Of a stretch of DNA of 26,106 nucleotides, positions 14,834 to 23,737 are shown one piece after another. Every line of letters starts with the position of its first letter. The first letter of the stretch is position 1. The position numbers were made by a program, and so were the translations under genes. The DNA comes from Bacteroidota bacterium (GTDB lineage: Bacteria > Bacteroidota > Bacteroidia > B-17B0 > B-17BO): assembly GCA_947462425.1 (NCBI GenBank), contig CANHPI010000001.1, positions 1-26,106 of the forward strand, read 5' to 3'. Below the pieces are notes generated by a model that saw only the letters and a list, made by a program, of their open reading frames with translations, made no database searches and was not told the origin of the DNA.

Positions 14834-16066
14834 TTAATAAGCATGGTGAGCACTTTCCTCCAAGAATGGATGATTTTTTACCATTAAAGGGCGTTTAGAA
14901 AGATTGTTTAATACCACATAAATAAATAAGCCTAAGAAGAACATGAAGTTTCCTAATTCCATCCAACCTAAACCAGTCCAATGGTGGCCAACTGTTCCTG
15001 GCATTACTACCATTATAATATCCAAATAGTGTCCGATAAAAATAATAACACCTACAAATATCAAGAAAAAATAATTTCTTTTTGAGTCACGACTCATTAA
15101 CATAATCATTGGAAAAGCGAAGTTAACCAATAAAACAGTCCACATTAAAGTTTTATAAGACTCCCAACGAGTTTGGAAATAAATAATTTCTTCAGGAATA
15201 TCTGCATACCAAATCAACATGAATTGAGAGAAGTATAAGTATGTCCATAAAAATGAAATAGCAAACATCCATTTACCAATATCATGAACTGTACTTTCTG
15301 TTACAAATTCTAGGTAACCTATTTTTTTCAACCAAACTACTAAAATTGTGATTGTAATTAATGCACTAACCCACATTCCTGAAAACAAGTACCAACCCAT
15401 CATAGTAGAAAACCAGTGAGTATCAATACTCATTACCCAATCCCAAGCTGAAGTTGAAGAAGTTACGGCAAACACTACCATAAACCAAGCGCTTAATTTT
15501 ACATTTTTCCAGTGAAACCCTTTACTTTCTTCGTGACCTAAAGCATCAGCATCCATTGAATTTTTACGTAATTTCCAAGTAAATAAAACCCAAGCAACCA
15601 TATACAAAATGGTTCTAATCCACCAAAATGCACCAAAATAACCAATTTTACCAGCAATTACTTTATCGTAATTTTCTGAACCTTCAGTTGCAATACCATC
15701 AGCCATCCAAGGATAAATAGTATGGAAATGTAACTGACCTAAAATAAAAATTAGTAACATAAATGATAACCCAATAGGTAAATACCATGTTACTGCCTCA
15801 ATAATTCTTTTTATAGTTGTTGACCAGCCAGATTCAGCAGCATATTGCAACCCTAAAAAGAATGCGGCTGCTAAAGCTATAGCCATAAAGAAAAATGAAC
15901 CTGCAAAAATATTTGCCCATGCACGAGTTGCATGGTAATGATGGTCATCTGGTTGCTTATCAAACATAAACATACAAATGATAGATACTAAACCAACAGC
16001 CATCAGTATATATGATGTCATTTTTGCTTTAGCGGGAACTACGAAATTTAATTTATCAGTGTTCAT
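14834..16066 (-). CDS. actF: ACIII integral membrane subunit ActF (NrfD/PsrC-like)
   Basis: A 410-residue polytopic protein with about ten hydrophobic helices and almost no large soluble domain, the second NrfD/PsrC-like subunit of alternative complex III and a paralogue of ActC. In ACIII the two large membrane subunits flank the Fe-S/haem arm; ActC binds quinol, and ActF is thought to contribute to proton or quinol paths. Supporting residues include the helix SSTSAWDWVMSIDTHWFS, conserved in annotated quinol:cytochrome c oxidoreductase subunit 2 proteins, and the His-rich connection DDHHYHATRAW after helix 1. The C-terminus ends SAHHAY. It lies 38 bp after actE and 100 bp before coxB. The start ATG at 16066 gives the expected short cytoplasmic N-terminus. 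Confidence 0.93.
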   Translation of the reverse strand: MNTDKLNFVVPAKAKMTSYILMAVGLVSIICMFMFDKQPDDHHYHATRAWANIFAGSFFFMAIALAAAFFLGLQYAAESGWSTTIKRIIEAVTWYLPIGLSFMLLIFILGQLHFHTIYPWMADGIATEGSENYDKVIAGKIGYFGAFWWIRTILYMVAWVLFTWKLRKNSMDADALGHEESKGFHWKNVKLSAWFMVVFAVTSSTSAWDWVMSIDTHWFSTMMGWYLFSGMWVSALITITILVVWLKKIGYLEFVTESTVHDIGKWMFAISFLWTYLYFSQFMLIWYADIPEEIIYFQTRWESYKTLMWTVLLVNFAFPMIMLMSRDSKRNYFFLIFVGVIIFIGHYLDIIMVVMPGTVGHHWTGLGWMELGNFMFFLGLFIYVVLNNLSKRPLMVKNHPFLEESAHHAY

Positions 16067-16104
16067 ATTAAAAATTCTGTCGTATTTAAAAATTCGTTTA
16101 ATTA

Positions 16105-16737
16105 TTATTTTTTTGTTGAATCTGAAGCCATAATAGTTTTAGTACTATCAGAAACAACCACTTTTGGACCTTGTAATTTTTGCACAAAATACACTAATTT
16201 CCAACGTTCTTCTTGAGTTAACTGACTTGCATGTGAACCCATTGTTCCTTTACCATAGGTTATAGAATGGAATATTTTTCCTTCAGGTAAGTTTTTTAGT
16301 GGGCCATTATATGCCGGTGGTGGACCAGGTAATTTAGCGCCAACTTTGCCATCACCAGCACCTGTAGCACCATGACAGTGAACACAAAATTTACCATATA
16401 ATTCTTCTCCTTGTTTTTCTAATGCCTCTGAGTATACATTAGGGTTTTTTAAATATAAACCTGCTTGCTCATATCCTTCTGGTGTGTTTGGGTAAACATA
16501 AGGAATATATCCTCTTGAAATTGTTCCTGCAACTGGTAATTTAGAATTATTGATAGTATCTCCATTAATAATGTGAGTTCCATAATATTCTAAAGATGGT
16601 GAGCGGTACATGTCTGGCATGAATTCAAAACCAGGACTATTTGCATCTTTTTTACCACATGATGTAAAACCCGCAACTAACATTACTGCGAAAGTTCCGC
16701 AAGTAATTAGTTTAAGGTTTTTGTATGATAGGTTCAT
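16105..16737 (-). CDS. actE: ACIII mono-haem cytochrome c lipoprotein ActE
   Basis: A 210-residue periplasmic cytochrome c. The signal peptide ends FTSC (Cys27), a lipobox, so the protein is lipid-anchored. A single haem-binding CVHCH sits at 118-122, with Met166 (GTMGSHA) as the likely sixth haem ligand, and the domain ends in the usual QEERWKLVYFVQ helix. Before the haem domain, residues 38-100 contain DMYRSPSLEYY and GYIPYVYPNTPEGYE, the peptide typical of ActE proteins, which probably wraps around the complex. It is thought to be the electron exit of ACIII towards the oxidase. The gene lies 19 bp after actD and 38 bp before actF. Confidence 0.93.
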   Translation of the reverse strand: MNLSYKNLKLITCGTFAVMLVAGFTSCGKKDANSPGFEFMPDMYRSPSLEYYGTHIINGDTINNSKLPVAGTISRGYIPYVYPNTPEGYEQAGLYLKNPNVYSEALEKQGEELYGKFCVHCHGATGAGDGKVGAKLPGPPPAYNGPLKNLPEGKIFHSITYGKGTMGSHASQLTQEERWKLVYFVQKLQGPKVVVSDSTKTIMASDSTKK

Positions 16738-16756
16738 ATATAAAGTTTTTATCTAA

Positions 16757-17305
16757 TTAGTATTTTGGTTCAATTGTAATAGTTCCTTTGTAGTTTACTT
16801 CTTCTGCTCCTGTAGAACGTAAAATTTCATCCGCTTTTTTTGACTGCTCATCATTTAATTCTAAATAAATCATGAATTTATCATCAGTTGTGCGAGGGTC
16901 AGGATTTTTAGCTTTAGCTCCTGGTACTAACCAGCAACGTAATAAATATGTTAATGACATACCATGAGCTGCACAAAATACAGTAGCTTCAAATGTAATG
17001 GGAATAAATGCAGGAATATTTGAATAATAATTCCAGTTTGGTTTACCACCAATATCATTAGGCCAGTCACTTATCATCATATACCACATCATTAATGTTG
17101 CTAATGATAATCCAGTTATACCATAAATAAATGCACAAATTGCAATACGTGTACGAGGTACACCAACAATTGGGTCAATTCCATGAACAGGAAACGGAGT
17201 AAATACATCTTTAATGCGAATACCTGCAGCGCGTAATTTTGTACATGCTTCTAATAATGGTACTTCATCTCCAAAGATTCCGTGTATAATTTGTTTAGTT
17301 GCCAT
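16757..17305 (-). CDS. actD: ACIII subunit ActD (DUF3341)
   Basis: A 182-residue protein with a soluble N-terminal part containing the conserved HGIFGDEVPLLEAC and PFPVHGID stretches, two membrane helices (about 58-80 and 98-123) and a soluble C-terminal tail ending EPKY. This is the DUF3341 subunit of alternative complex III, which binds no known cofactor and holds the membrane part together. It lies 37 bp after actC and 19 bp before actE, inside the operon. Length and motifs are normal for the family. Confidence 0.93.
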   Translation of the reverse strand: MATKQIIHGIFGDEVPLLEACTKLRAAGIRIKDVFTPFPVHGIDPIVGVPRTRIAICAFIYGITGLSLATLMMWYMMISDWPNDIGGKPNWNYYSNIPAFIPITFEATVFCAAHGMSLTYLLRCWLVPGAKAKNPDPRTTDDKFMIYLELNDEQSKKADEILRSTGAEEVNYKGTITIEPKY

Positions 17306-17342
17306 ATTATTTTTCTAATATCTTAATTCTAAATCGTTGTTA

Positions 17343-18731
17343 TTAATGGTGTGAATTTTCTGCTGCAGCTTTCTTATGTGCTTCACCAGATGATTTTAAG
17401 ATTGATTTTAACTCCGCTTGTGCAATAACAGGGAATGTACGAGAGTATAATAAAAACAATGTAAAGAACATTCCAATGGTACCTACAAATATACCCACAT
17501 CAATAAATGTTGGAGAGTATGTATTCCAAGTTGATGGTAAATAAGTACGACATAATGTTGGAACGATAATAACAAAACGCTCAAACCACATACCTATATT
17601 AACAACGATTGATAATACGAAAGTAAATGCTAAGCTTCTACGTAATTTTTTGAACCAAAATAACTGTGGAGAGATAACGTTACATGTCATCATAATCCAG
17701 TATGCCCAAGCCATAGGGCCAGTTGCTCTGTTTAAGAATGCATATTGTTCCCATTCTACACCAGAATACCAAGCCATAAATAATTCTGTTAAATATGCTA
17801 CACCAACAATAGAACCAGTAACTATAATTACGATGTTCATATATTCAACGTGTTGAATAGTTATGTACGATTCTAATTTATATACTTTACGTACTATTAA
17901 CATTAACGTTAATACCATCGCAAATCCTGAGAACACCGCACCTGATACAAAATATGGAGGGAAGATAGTTGTATGCCAACCTGGAACTACCGAGGTAGCA
18001 AAGTCAAATGATACAATAGAGTGAACTGAGAATACTAAAGGAGTTGATAAACCTGCTAATACCAAAGATACTTCTTCAAAACGAGACCAGTGACGAACAT
18101 TTCCGCCCCATCCAAATGATAATAAAGCATATGCTTTTTTCATTTTTGGTTTTACAACACGGTCACGAATCATAGCGAAATCAGGAATTAAACCAATGTA
18201 CCAAAAAACAATTGATACAGTAGCATATGTTGATACCGCAAATACGTCCCATAATAATGGAGAGTTAAAGTTAGGCCACAGTGAGCCAAATTGATTTGGT
18301 AAAGGGAATAACATATAATCTAACCAAGGACGGCCTGTGTGCAATGTTACAAAGATAGCTGCGCATAATACAGCGAAAATTGTCATCGCCTCAGCAGAAC
18401 GGTTAATTGCCATACGCCATTTTTGACGGAATAATAACAATACAGCAGAAATTAATGTACCAGCATGACCTATACCAATCCACCATACAAAGTTTGTGAT
18501 ATCCCACGCCCAATCAACGCCGTTATTAGAACCCCAAGCTCCAATACCAACACCTATTGTGTAAGATAAACAACCAATACCCCACATAAAACCTAGTACA
18601 GAAATGGTAAATAAAATATACCATAATCTGTTTGCTTTACCTTCTATGGGCGCAATAATATCATCTGTGATGTTTCGGTAAGTTTTATCACCTAATATCA
18701 AAGGAATTCTTATCTGTGATTCTGCGTGCAT
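17343..18731 (-). CDS. actC: ACIII quinol-binding membrane subunit ActC (NrfD/PsrC family)
   Basis: A 462-residue NrfD/PsrC-like membrane protein with about ten helices. It opens RIPLILGDKTYRNITDDI, a conserved ActC N-terminus, and has charged and aromatic residues inside helices such as WWIGIGHAGTLISAVLLLFR and VTLHTGRPWLDY, expected at the quinol site. In ACIII this subunit oxidises menaquinol and hands the electrons to the Fe-S clusters of ActB. The C-terminal tail is soluble and ends NSHH. It is 45 bp after actB and 37 bp before actD. Identification is secure; the exact quinol residues are not assigned here. Confidence 0.95.
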   Translation of the reverse strand: MHAESQIRIPLILGDKTYRNITDDIIAPIEGKANRLWYILFTISVLGFMWGIGCLSYTIGVGIGAWGSNNGVDWAWDITNFVWWIGIGHAGTLISAVLLLFRQKWRMAINRSAEAMTIFAVLCAAIFVTLHTGRPWLDYMLFPLPNQFGSLWPNFNSPLLWDVFAVSTYATVSIVFWYIGLIPDFAMIRDRVVKPKMKKAYALLSFGWGGNVRHWSRFEEVSLVLAGLSTPLVFSVHSIVSFDFATSVVPGWHTTIFPPYFVSGAVFSGFAMVLTLMLIVRKVYKLESYITIQHVEYMNIVIIVTGSIVGVAYLTELFMAWYSGVEWEQYAFLNRATGPMAWAYWIMMTCNVISPQLFWFKKLRRSLAFTFVLSIVVNIGMWFERFVIIVPTLCRTYLPSTWNTYSPTFIDVGIFVGTIGMFFTLFLLYSRTFPVIAQAELKSILKSSGEAHKKAAAENSHH

Positions 18732-18776
18732 ATTATTTTAGTTCAGAATTTATAAATTAATTTGTTACTTATCTTA

Positions 18777-21700
18777 TTATGAATGATGTTCTTCTTTATG
18801 TCCTTCTTCTACATGAGCTGGTTTGGCTGCTCCATGTGCTCCATGATGGATTGCTTCCTCTTGATTTCTTACTTTTAATAAATAAGATACTGTTGGCTTA
18901 ACACCTACTTCTTCTAATAGAACGTAGTTTTTATCATCATTTCTCCAAGTTGTAATTTCAGCTTTCTCATCATTTGCATCTCCAAACATAATGGCGTTTG
19001 TAGGACAAGCTTGTTGACAAGCTGTTTTAATTGAACCATCAACAATTGGCATTTTAGCTGCTTTAGCTACTAATTTACCAGCTTGTAAACGTTGCTGACA
19101 CATTGAACATTTTTCCATTACACCACGAGAACGAACTACTACGTCTGGGTTTAATACCATACGCCCTAAGTCTTGTTGAGCTGGATTAATGTCAGTGAAC
19201 ATTTCGTTTTCAATATAGTTGAACCAGTTGAAACGACGAACTTTAAACGGACAGTTGTTAGCACAGTAACGAGTACCGATACAACGGTTATAAGTCATCA
19301 TGTTTAATCCTTCTGTACTATGGCTAGTAGCTAAAACTGGACAAACTGTTTCGCATGGAGCGTGATTACAGTGTTGGCACATCATTGGTTGAAAAGTTAC
19401 CTTCGGATTTAAAGAAGGGTTTTCCATATCCAAATACATTTGCATAGCGCCAACATGTTCTTCAGCAGCTTTATCCTTAGTCATGTCTGATGTATAATAA
19501 CGATCAATACGTAACCAATGCATTTCGCGTGTATTTGCAACTTCAGCTTTACCTACAACGTGAACATTGTTTTCAACTGTACACGCTACAACACAAGCAG
19601 CACATCCAATACAAGATGTCATATCAATTGTTAAACCCCATTTGTGATTTAAACGAGGATGTGCATCCCATAAATCAATTTCTTCTACTGGTTTTTTACC
19701 ACCACCATGCATTGGTAACATAGCAGCTGGATTCCAAACTTCCTTTTCTTTTGATTTGTACTCGTTTAAAGAAACTTCTCTTAAAATATATTCTTCACGA
19801 GCCATTATCGTGTGGTGAATTTGCGTAGCCGCTAATTCGTATGTTTCAGATGTAGCTTTAATTGTTGCAGATAGACTTGCACTTGTTAACATGTCATTTG
19901 CAACAGTTACAAAAGGGTATGCATTTACACCAACAGAGGTTTTAGTTTCATTGTTAAACGCTACTTTCATCGATTCAGCCGTACGGCCATATCCAACTGC
20001 TAAGCCTATAGTGCCAAGTGTTTGGCCTGGTTGAGGATAAACAGGAACTTTTATGGTTGTACCATTTACTGTTAATTCGGCGATTGAAGATATTTTATCC
20101 TGACGCTTCATTTCATTTAAACCCAATGCAGCAACATCTGCTGGATTCATGGTAATATAATTATCCCAAGTAACTTTAGAAATAGGATCTGGTAATTCCA
20201 TTAACCATGGGTTATTACTTTGATTCCCGTTTCCTAAACCAACTTTTTCATAAACTACTAATTCAAAAGCACCACCTTGTGCAGAAGTTGCAGATGCAGC
20301 CGCTTTGTTATAATCGGGAGTTGGCAATGATGCAGGGGTTTCAATTGGAGCAGCAGTTGCATGATGTGCAGGAGCAGCTACGTGAGCTGTATCAGTTAGA
20401 ACTTCACTGATAATAGCCGCAACACCTGTCATTAAAGGTTTACCTGCAGAATCAATTGCCATTGGAGCAATTAGAGGCTCTTTATTAACAGATACTTTTA
20501 ATACACCATCGTGTAAAGTATGCGCCCAGAAAGAAGAAAAATCTAAGTATTTACCCTGTTGAGGGAAAATATGATTGTTCCAATAGCCTTGTAAATAAGT
20601 TAAATAATCAGATTTAATTCCTGACCATTTTAATAATGTATCTTGTACTTGACGAGTTCCTTCGTATCGAGGAGCTGCAAATATTTGATTAATTGTTGGT
20701 TGTTGTAATGAGTAGTGCCCTTTTTTTGGATTTGCGTCACCCCAAGACTCCAAGAAGTTATTATCAGGACAAACAAAATCAGCTAATTTAGAGGTTTCAT
20801 CTAATGATTGAGAGAAAGAAACTTTAACTGCTGCTTTTTTGTAGGCCGATTCAAATTTTAAAGAAGCAGGAGCAGTATAAACAGGATTACAGTTATAAGT
20901 CATTAATACCCCAACTTTACCAGCATTTAAATCAGCTACTAAATCAATAAATTCTTTATCATTACCTTGTTTTAAATTGTAGTGCATTTCTACATCTACA
21001 GTTTTACCATAGTTATCTAACATTTTATTGATACCGTTTACCAATGTTTGGCAACCTTCATCATTAAAACCGCAAACTACAATTGATTTCCCTTTATTTT
21101 CAACTAATTCTTTAGCTGCTTTAACGATTGCTTTTGCTGCTGCTGGATTAGATACTTTAGAATCAGTTACTTTTGAATTACCGGTTGCACCAGCTACTTC
21201 ATTATATAAAGAAGCTATTACTTTACCAAATTCAGAAACTTTAACCATATAACGCTCATCAGCATTAGCTCCAGTTAAAGATAAATTTGCTTCAAAATGA
21301 TAATGTTTACTCATTTCTAAGTTCTCACGAGAAACTTTACGAGTTTTGCTGTATTGATTAGCAAATTCGATAGGGCTTAACCATGTTCCTAAAAAATCAC
21401 AAGCTACACCAACTATAGTTGTTGCTTTTGAAAAATCATATGAAGAAACAACAGACTTACCGAATACATTTTTATTAGCCTTGATTAAAGCTGCATAAGA
21501 AACAGCATCATAAGAAACGTGTTTTGTATTTGGGTGCTTTGCAATAAATTCAGCAATAACAGCCTTTGTAGAAGGGCTGATAATACTAGAGCTTAAAATA
21601 ACGTTTGTTCCAGTTGATAATGATTTTGAAACAGCATCATCTACATTTTTCCATGTAGTAGGATTTCCTTTTGCTAAAGGACCGTTTAAACGAGCACCAT

Positions 21701-22133
21701 CATATAAACTTAAAACTGAAGATTGAACACGAGCACTAGTAGCACCGCGGCTAATTGCAGACATCTCATTCCCTTCAATTTTAATAGGACGGCCTTCACG
21801 AGTTTTAACTAGTACAGATGCATAGTCATGCCCATCATAAAATGTGGAAGCATAAAAATTAGCAACACCTGGAGTTACCTCTTCTGGTTTTACTATATAA
21901 GGAATAGATTTGTTTACAGGTGTTTCGCAAGCTGCTAAAGCAACGGCTGCTGTAGAGAAGCCCATTACTTTTAAGAAATCTCTACGGCTTGTACCTTTAG
22001 AATTAGCATCATCACCAGTAAGGAATTCTTCCATTGGCAATGTTTCTGCAAACTCATTGTTTTTGGTTTGTAAAAAGTCTTCGCTGTTGTTTAATTCAGG
22101 TAAACCTTTCCAGTATTTTTTCGACATAGTCAT
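18777..22133 (-). CDS. actB: ACIII Fe-S subunit ActB (fused molybdopterin-like and ferredoxin domains)
   Basis: An 1118-residue fusion. A twin-arginine signal (SRRDFLK, residues 49-55) is followed by a lipobox Cys69 (LAAC), so it is probably exported folded and lipid-anchored. Residues ~70-800 form a molybdopterin-oxidoreductase-like domain known to lack the cofactor in ACIII. Residues ~830-1060 are a ferredoxin-like domain with four Cys motifs: CIGCAACVVAC (~841), CQHCNHAPCETVC (~917), CIGTRYCANNC (~950, one Cys replaced by Thr, the mark of a 3Fe-4S site) and CSMC...CQQAC (~1008 and ~1037). It passes electrons from quinol at ActC to the ActA haems. A low-complexity Ala/Pro/His insert (about 579-620) and a His-rich tail (from ~1093) are unusual. 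The start may be the second Met (22127). Confidence 0.95.
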   Translation of the reverse strand: MTMSKKYWKGLPELNNSEDFLQTKNNEFAETLPMEEFLTGDDANSKGTSRRDFLKVMGFSTAAVALAACETPVNKSIPYIVKPEEVTPGVANFYASTFYDGHDYASVLVKTREGRPIKIEGNEMSAISRGATSARVQSSVLSLYDGARLNGPLAKGNPTTWKNVDDAVSKSLSTGTNVILSSSIISPSTKAVIAEFIAKHPNTKHVSYDAVSYAALIKANKNVFGKSVVSSYDFSKATTIVGVACDFLGTWLSPIEFANQYSKTRKVSRENLEMSKHYHFEANLSLTGANADERYMVKVSEFGKVIASLYNEVAGATGNSKVTDSKVSNPAAAKAIVKAAKELVENKGKSIVVCGFNDEGCQTLVNGINKMLDNYGKTVDVEMHYNLKQGNDKEFIDLVADLNAGKVGVLMTYNCNPVYTAPASLKFESAYKKAAVKVSFSQSLDETSKLADFVCPDNNFLESWGDANPKKGHYSLQQPTINQIFAAPRYEGTRQVQDTLLKWSGIKSDYLTYLQGYWNNHIFPQQGKYLDFSSFWAHTLHDGVLKVSVNKEPLIAPMAIDSAGKPLMTGVAAIISEVLTDTAHVAAPAHHATAAPIETPASLPTPDYNKAAASATSAQGGAFELVVYEKVGLGNGNQSNNPWLMELPDPISKVTWDNYITMNPADVAALGLNEMKRQDKISSIAELTVNGTTIKVPVYPQPGQTLGTIGLAVGYGRTAESMKVAFNNETKTSVGVNAYPFVTVANDMLTSASLSATIKATSETYELAATQIHHTIMAREEYILREVSLNEYKSKEKEVWNPAAMLPMHGGGKKPVEEIDLWDAHPRLNHKWGLTIDMTSCIGCAACVVACTVENNVHVVGKAEVANTREMHWLRIDRYYTSDMTKDKAAEEHVGAMQMYLDMENPSLNPKVTFQPMMCQHCNHAPCETVCPVLATSHSTEGLNMMTYNRCIGTRYCANNCPFKVRRFNWFNYIENEMFTDINPAQQDLGRMVLNPDVVVRSRGVMEKCSMCQQRLQAGKLVAKAAKMPIVDGSIKTACQQACPTNAIMFGDANDEKAEITTWRNDDKNYVLLEEVGVKPTVSYLLKVRNQEEAIHHGAHGAAKPAHVEEGHKEEHHS

Positions 22134-22168
22134 TTGTGATATTTCTTGTAATTACCGGTTTCTAACAA

Positions 22169-23446
22169 TTAATAGTGACACTTAGCACATTCAAGTCCGC
22201 CGATTTTATCAACCGTAAACTTAACATCGTACTGTCCTTTATATTTTTCTTTTAAAGCTTTGTGCATTTTATCATAGTATGCATTTCCTTCCATAGCAAC
22301 TTCCGTTTTGCGGTGACATTCAATACACCACTTCATAGTTAAAGGAGATTTTTGCTCTACAGTTGTCATTTTCTTTACATCACCATGACAAGTTGCACAC
22401 TCTTGTTTTCCTACTACAACATGTTGTGAGTGATTGAAATAAACGTGATCTGGCAAGGTGTGAACTTTTATCCATTTAATTGGATTTTGTGGACCATCAT
22501 AAACTCCTGTTTTTGGATTAAAGCCAGATGCTTCATAAATTTTCGCTATTTCTTTTTCTCCGTATTGAGGTCCATTTTGAATTCCTTTGTGACAATTCAT
22601 ACAAACATTTACGGTTGGTATTCCTGCATGACGAGATTTCTCTACAGAATTATGACAATACTGACAAGCAATTTCATTATCACCAGCATGTAATTTGTGA
22701 GAGAATTTAATAGGTTGTTCAGGTAAGTAACCTTTTTGAGTTTTATAATCGTAGTATACACCTAAATTATAACAAGCATTCCAACAAGATTTCATTCCAG
22801 CAAAACCTATGATGATAATAAATACGCCAACTAAACGTCTATGCCCGCCCAACCATTGTTTTACTTCTTGACCGAAACTAACTTCTTCAGATTCTGCTTT
22901 ACCTTCTTTGCGATTGTATGAATTTTGTAACGAGTGACGAACGCTACGAAGCGCACCTATTAAAATTGCTATAATTACGATTGCACCTAACAATAAATAT
23001 AATGGATCAATCCCATCTTTTACATCTTCAGTAGCAGTAACTTCAGAACCTGCAGCCGGAGTTGTTGGCGCAGCAGCAGCCGGTGGAGCTTTAACATAAG
23101 CTAAAATCGCTTCAACATCTTTGTCAGTTAATTGCCCTTCAAAAACTGTCATTGCAGCTTTGCCATAATCATTATAAATTTTATTGGCATATGCGTCACC
23201 AGACTTAATTAACTTTTCGTTATTAAGAACCCATCTATTTAACCAATCACCTTTTGGAGCACGATCAAAAACCCCTGCTAATCCGGGACCTGTTAGTTTT
23301 TGGTCTGTAAGAGCGTGACAAACAGCACAGTTTTGCTTAAATAATTTGGCACCATCTTGTGCTTTCAAACCAAAGGAGAAAGCAAAAAATAGGAAAACCG
23401 CGCCAAATAAAGATTTTAAAGAGAAATGAAACATATTATTATGCAT
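22169..23446 (-). CDS. actA: ACIII multi-haem cytochrome c subunit ActA with extra N-terminal haem domain
   Basis: A 425-residue periplasmic cytochrome and first gene of the operon. After a signal peptide (ending LKAQ, ~30) comes a mono-haem cytochrome c domain with CAVCH at 40-44 and Met99 as likely ligand, then an Ala/Pro linker and a membrane helix (~149-166). A second helix (~205-217) precedes the pentahaem part, with CxxCH at 261, 282, 350, 374 and 420; the protein stops one residue after the last. That makes six haem c sites. The five C-terminal ones match the pentahaem ActA of ACIII, which collects electrons from the ActB clusters; the first is an additional or fused cytochrome. The start may instead be Met5 (23434). 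A -7-like box lies at 23512-23519. Confidence 0.94.
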   Translation of the reverse strand: MHNNMFHFSLKSLFGAVFLFFAFSFGLKAQDGAKLFKQNCAVCHALTDQKLTGPGLAGVFDRAPKGDWLNRWVLNNEKLIKSGDAYANKIYNDYGKAAMTVFEGQLTDKDVEAILAYVKAPPAAAAPTTPAAGSEVTATEDVKDGIDPLYLLLGAIVIIAILIGALRSVRHSLQNSYNRKEGKAESEEVSFGQEVKQWLGGHRRLVGVFIIIIGFAGMKSCWNACYNLGVYYDYKTQKGYLPEQPIKFSHKLHAGDNEIACQYCHNSVEKSRHAGIPTVNVCMNCHKGIQNGPQYGEKEIAKIYEASGFNPKTGVYDGPQNPIKWIKVHTLPDHVYFNHSQHVVVGKQECATCHGDVKKMTTVEQKSPLTMKWCIECHRKTEVAMEGNAYYDKMHKALKEKYKGQYDVKFTVDKIGGLECAKCHY

Positions 23447-23737
23447 AGAATTATATCTAATTTTGTATGTTATGGCAGTTTAATGACACTTTGATGACAA
23501 AAACTACCGTGCAAAAATAACAGAATGTTATATATCTAAATCGTATTTTTTTATTTTTATTAACATATCTTGTAATTTATAATAATTCTAAATAAGAATT
23601 TGCCATTTTATATTTTAGCGAACTATTTTAGAGTTTATTTTATTTGACGGATAATCAAATTAGCTCATTTAGTAGATAATTTTTGTCGATGAATGATTAA
23701 AATAAAATTTATCAATTATCGCAAAGGTTTTTTGAGA
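23447..23737 (-). other. Intergenic region upstream of the act-cox operon, no gene seen
   Basis: 291 bp between the unknown gene at 23738 and actA. It must hold the end of the upstream transcript and the start of the respiratory operon. Only a -7-like box at 23512-23519 and a 6-bp inverted repeat (23642-23647/23655-23660) were noticed. No T-rich terminator was found. Confidence 0.6.
23512..23519 (-). promoter_or_regulatory. Candidate -7 box for the actABCDEF-coxBA operon
   Basis: The minus strand reads TATTTTTG, matching TANNTTTG, 65 bp upstream of the actA ATG (leader of roughly 55-60 bases). A T-rich TTTAG at 23540-23536, 16 bp upstream of the box, is a poor and slightly close -33 element, so the call rests mainly on the -7 box and its place before an operon that must have a promoter here. 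Confidence 0.4.

Noticed and set aside
22430..22710. Two overlapping plus-strand frames opposite actA
   Set aside because: They read the complement of the haem-binding region of actA; no start signal or family resemblance.
23675..23720. GATAATT/AATTATC pair as a terminator after the unknown 152-residue gene
   Set aside because: Seven base pairs around a 32-base loop, without a T-run; too weak.
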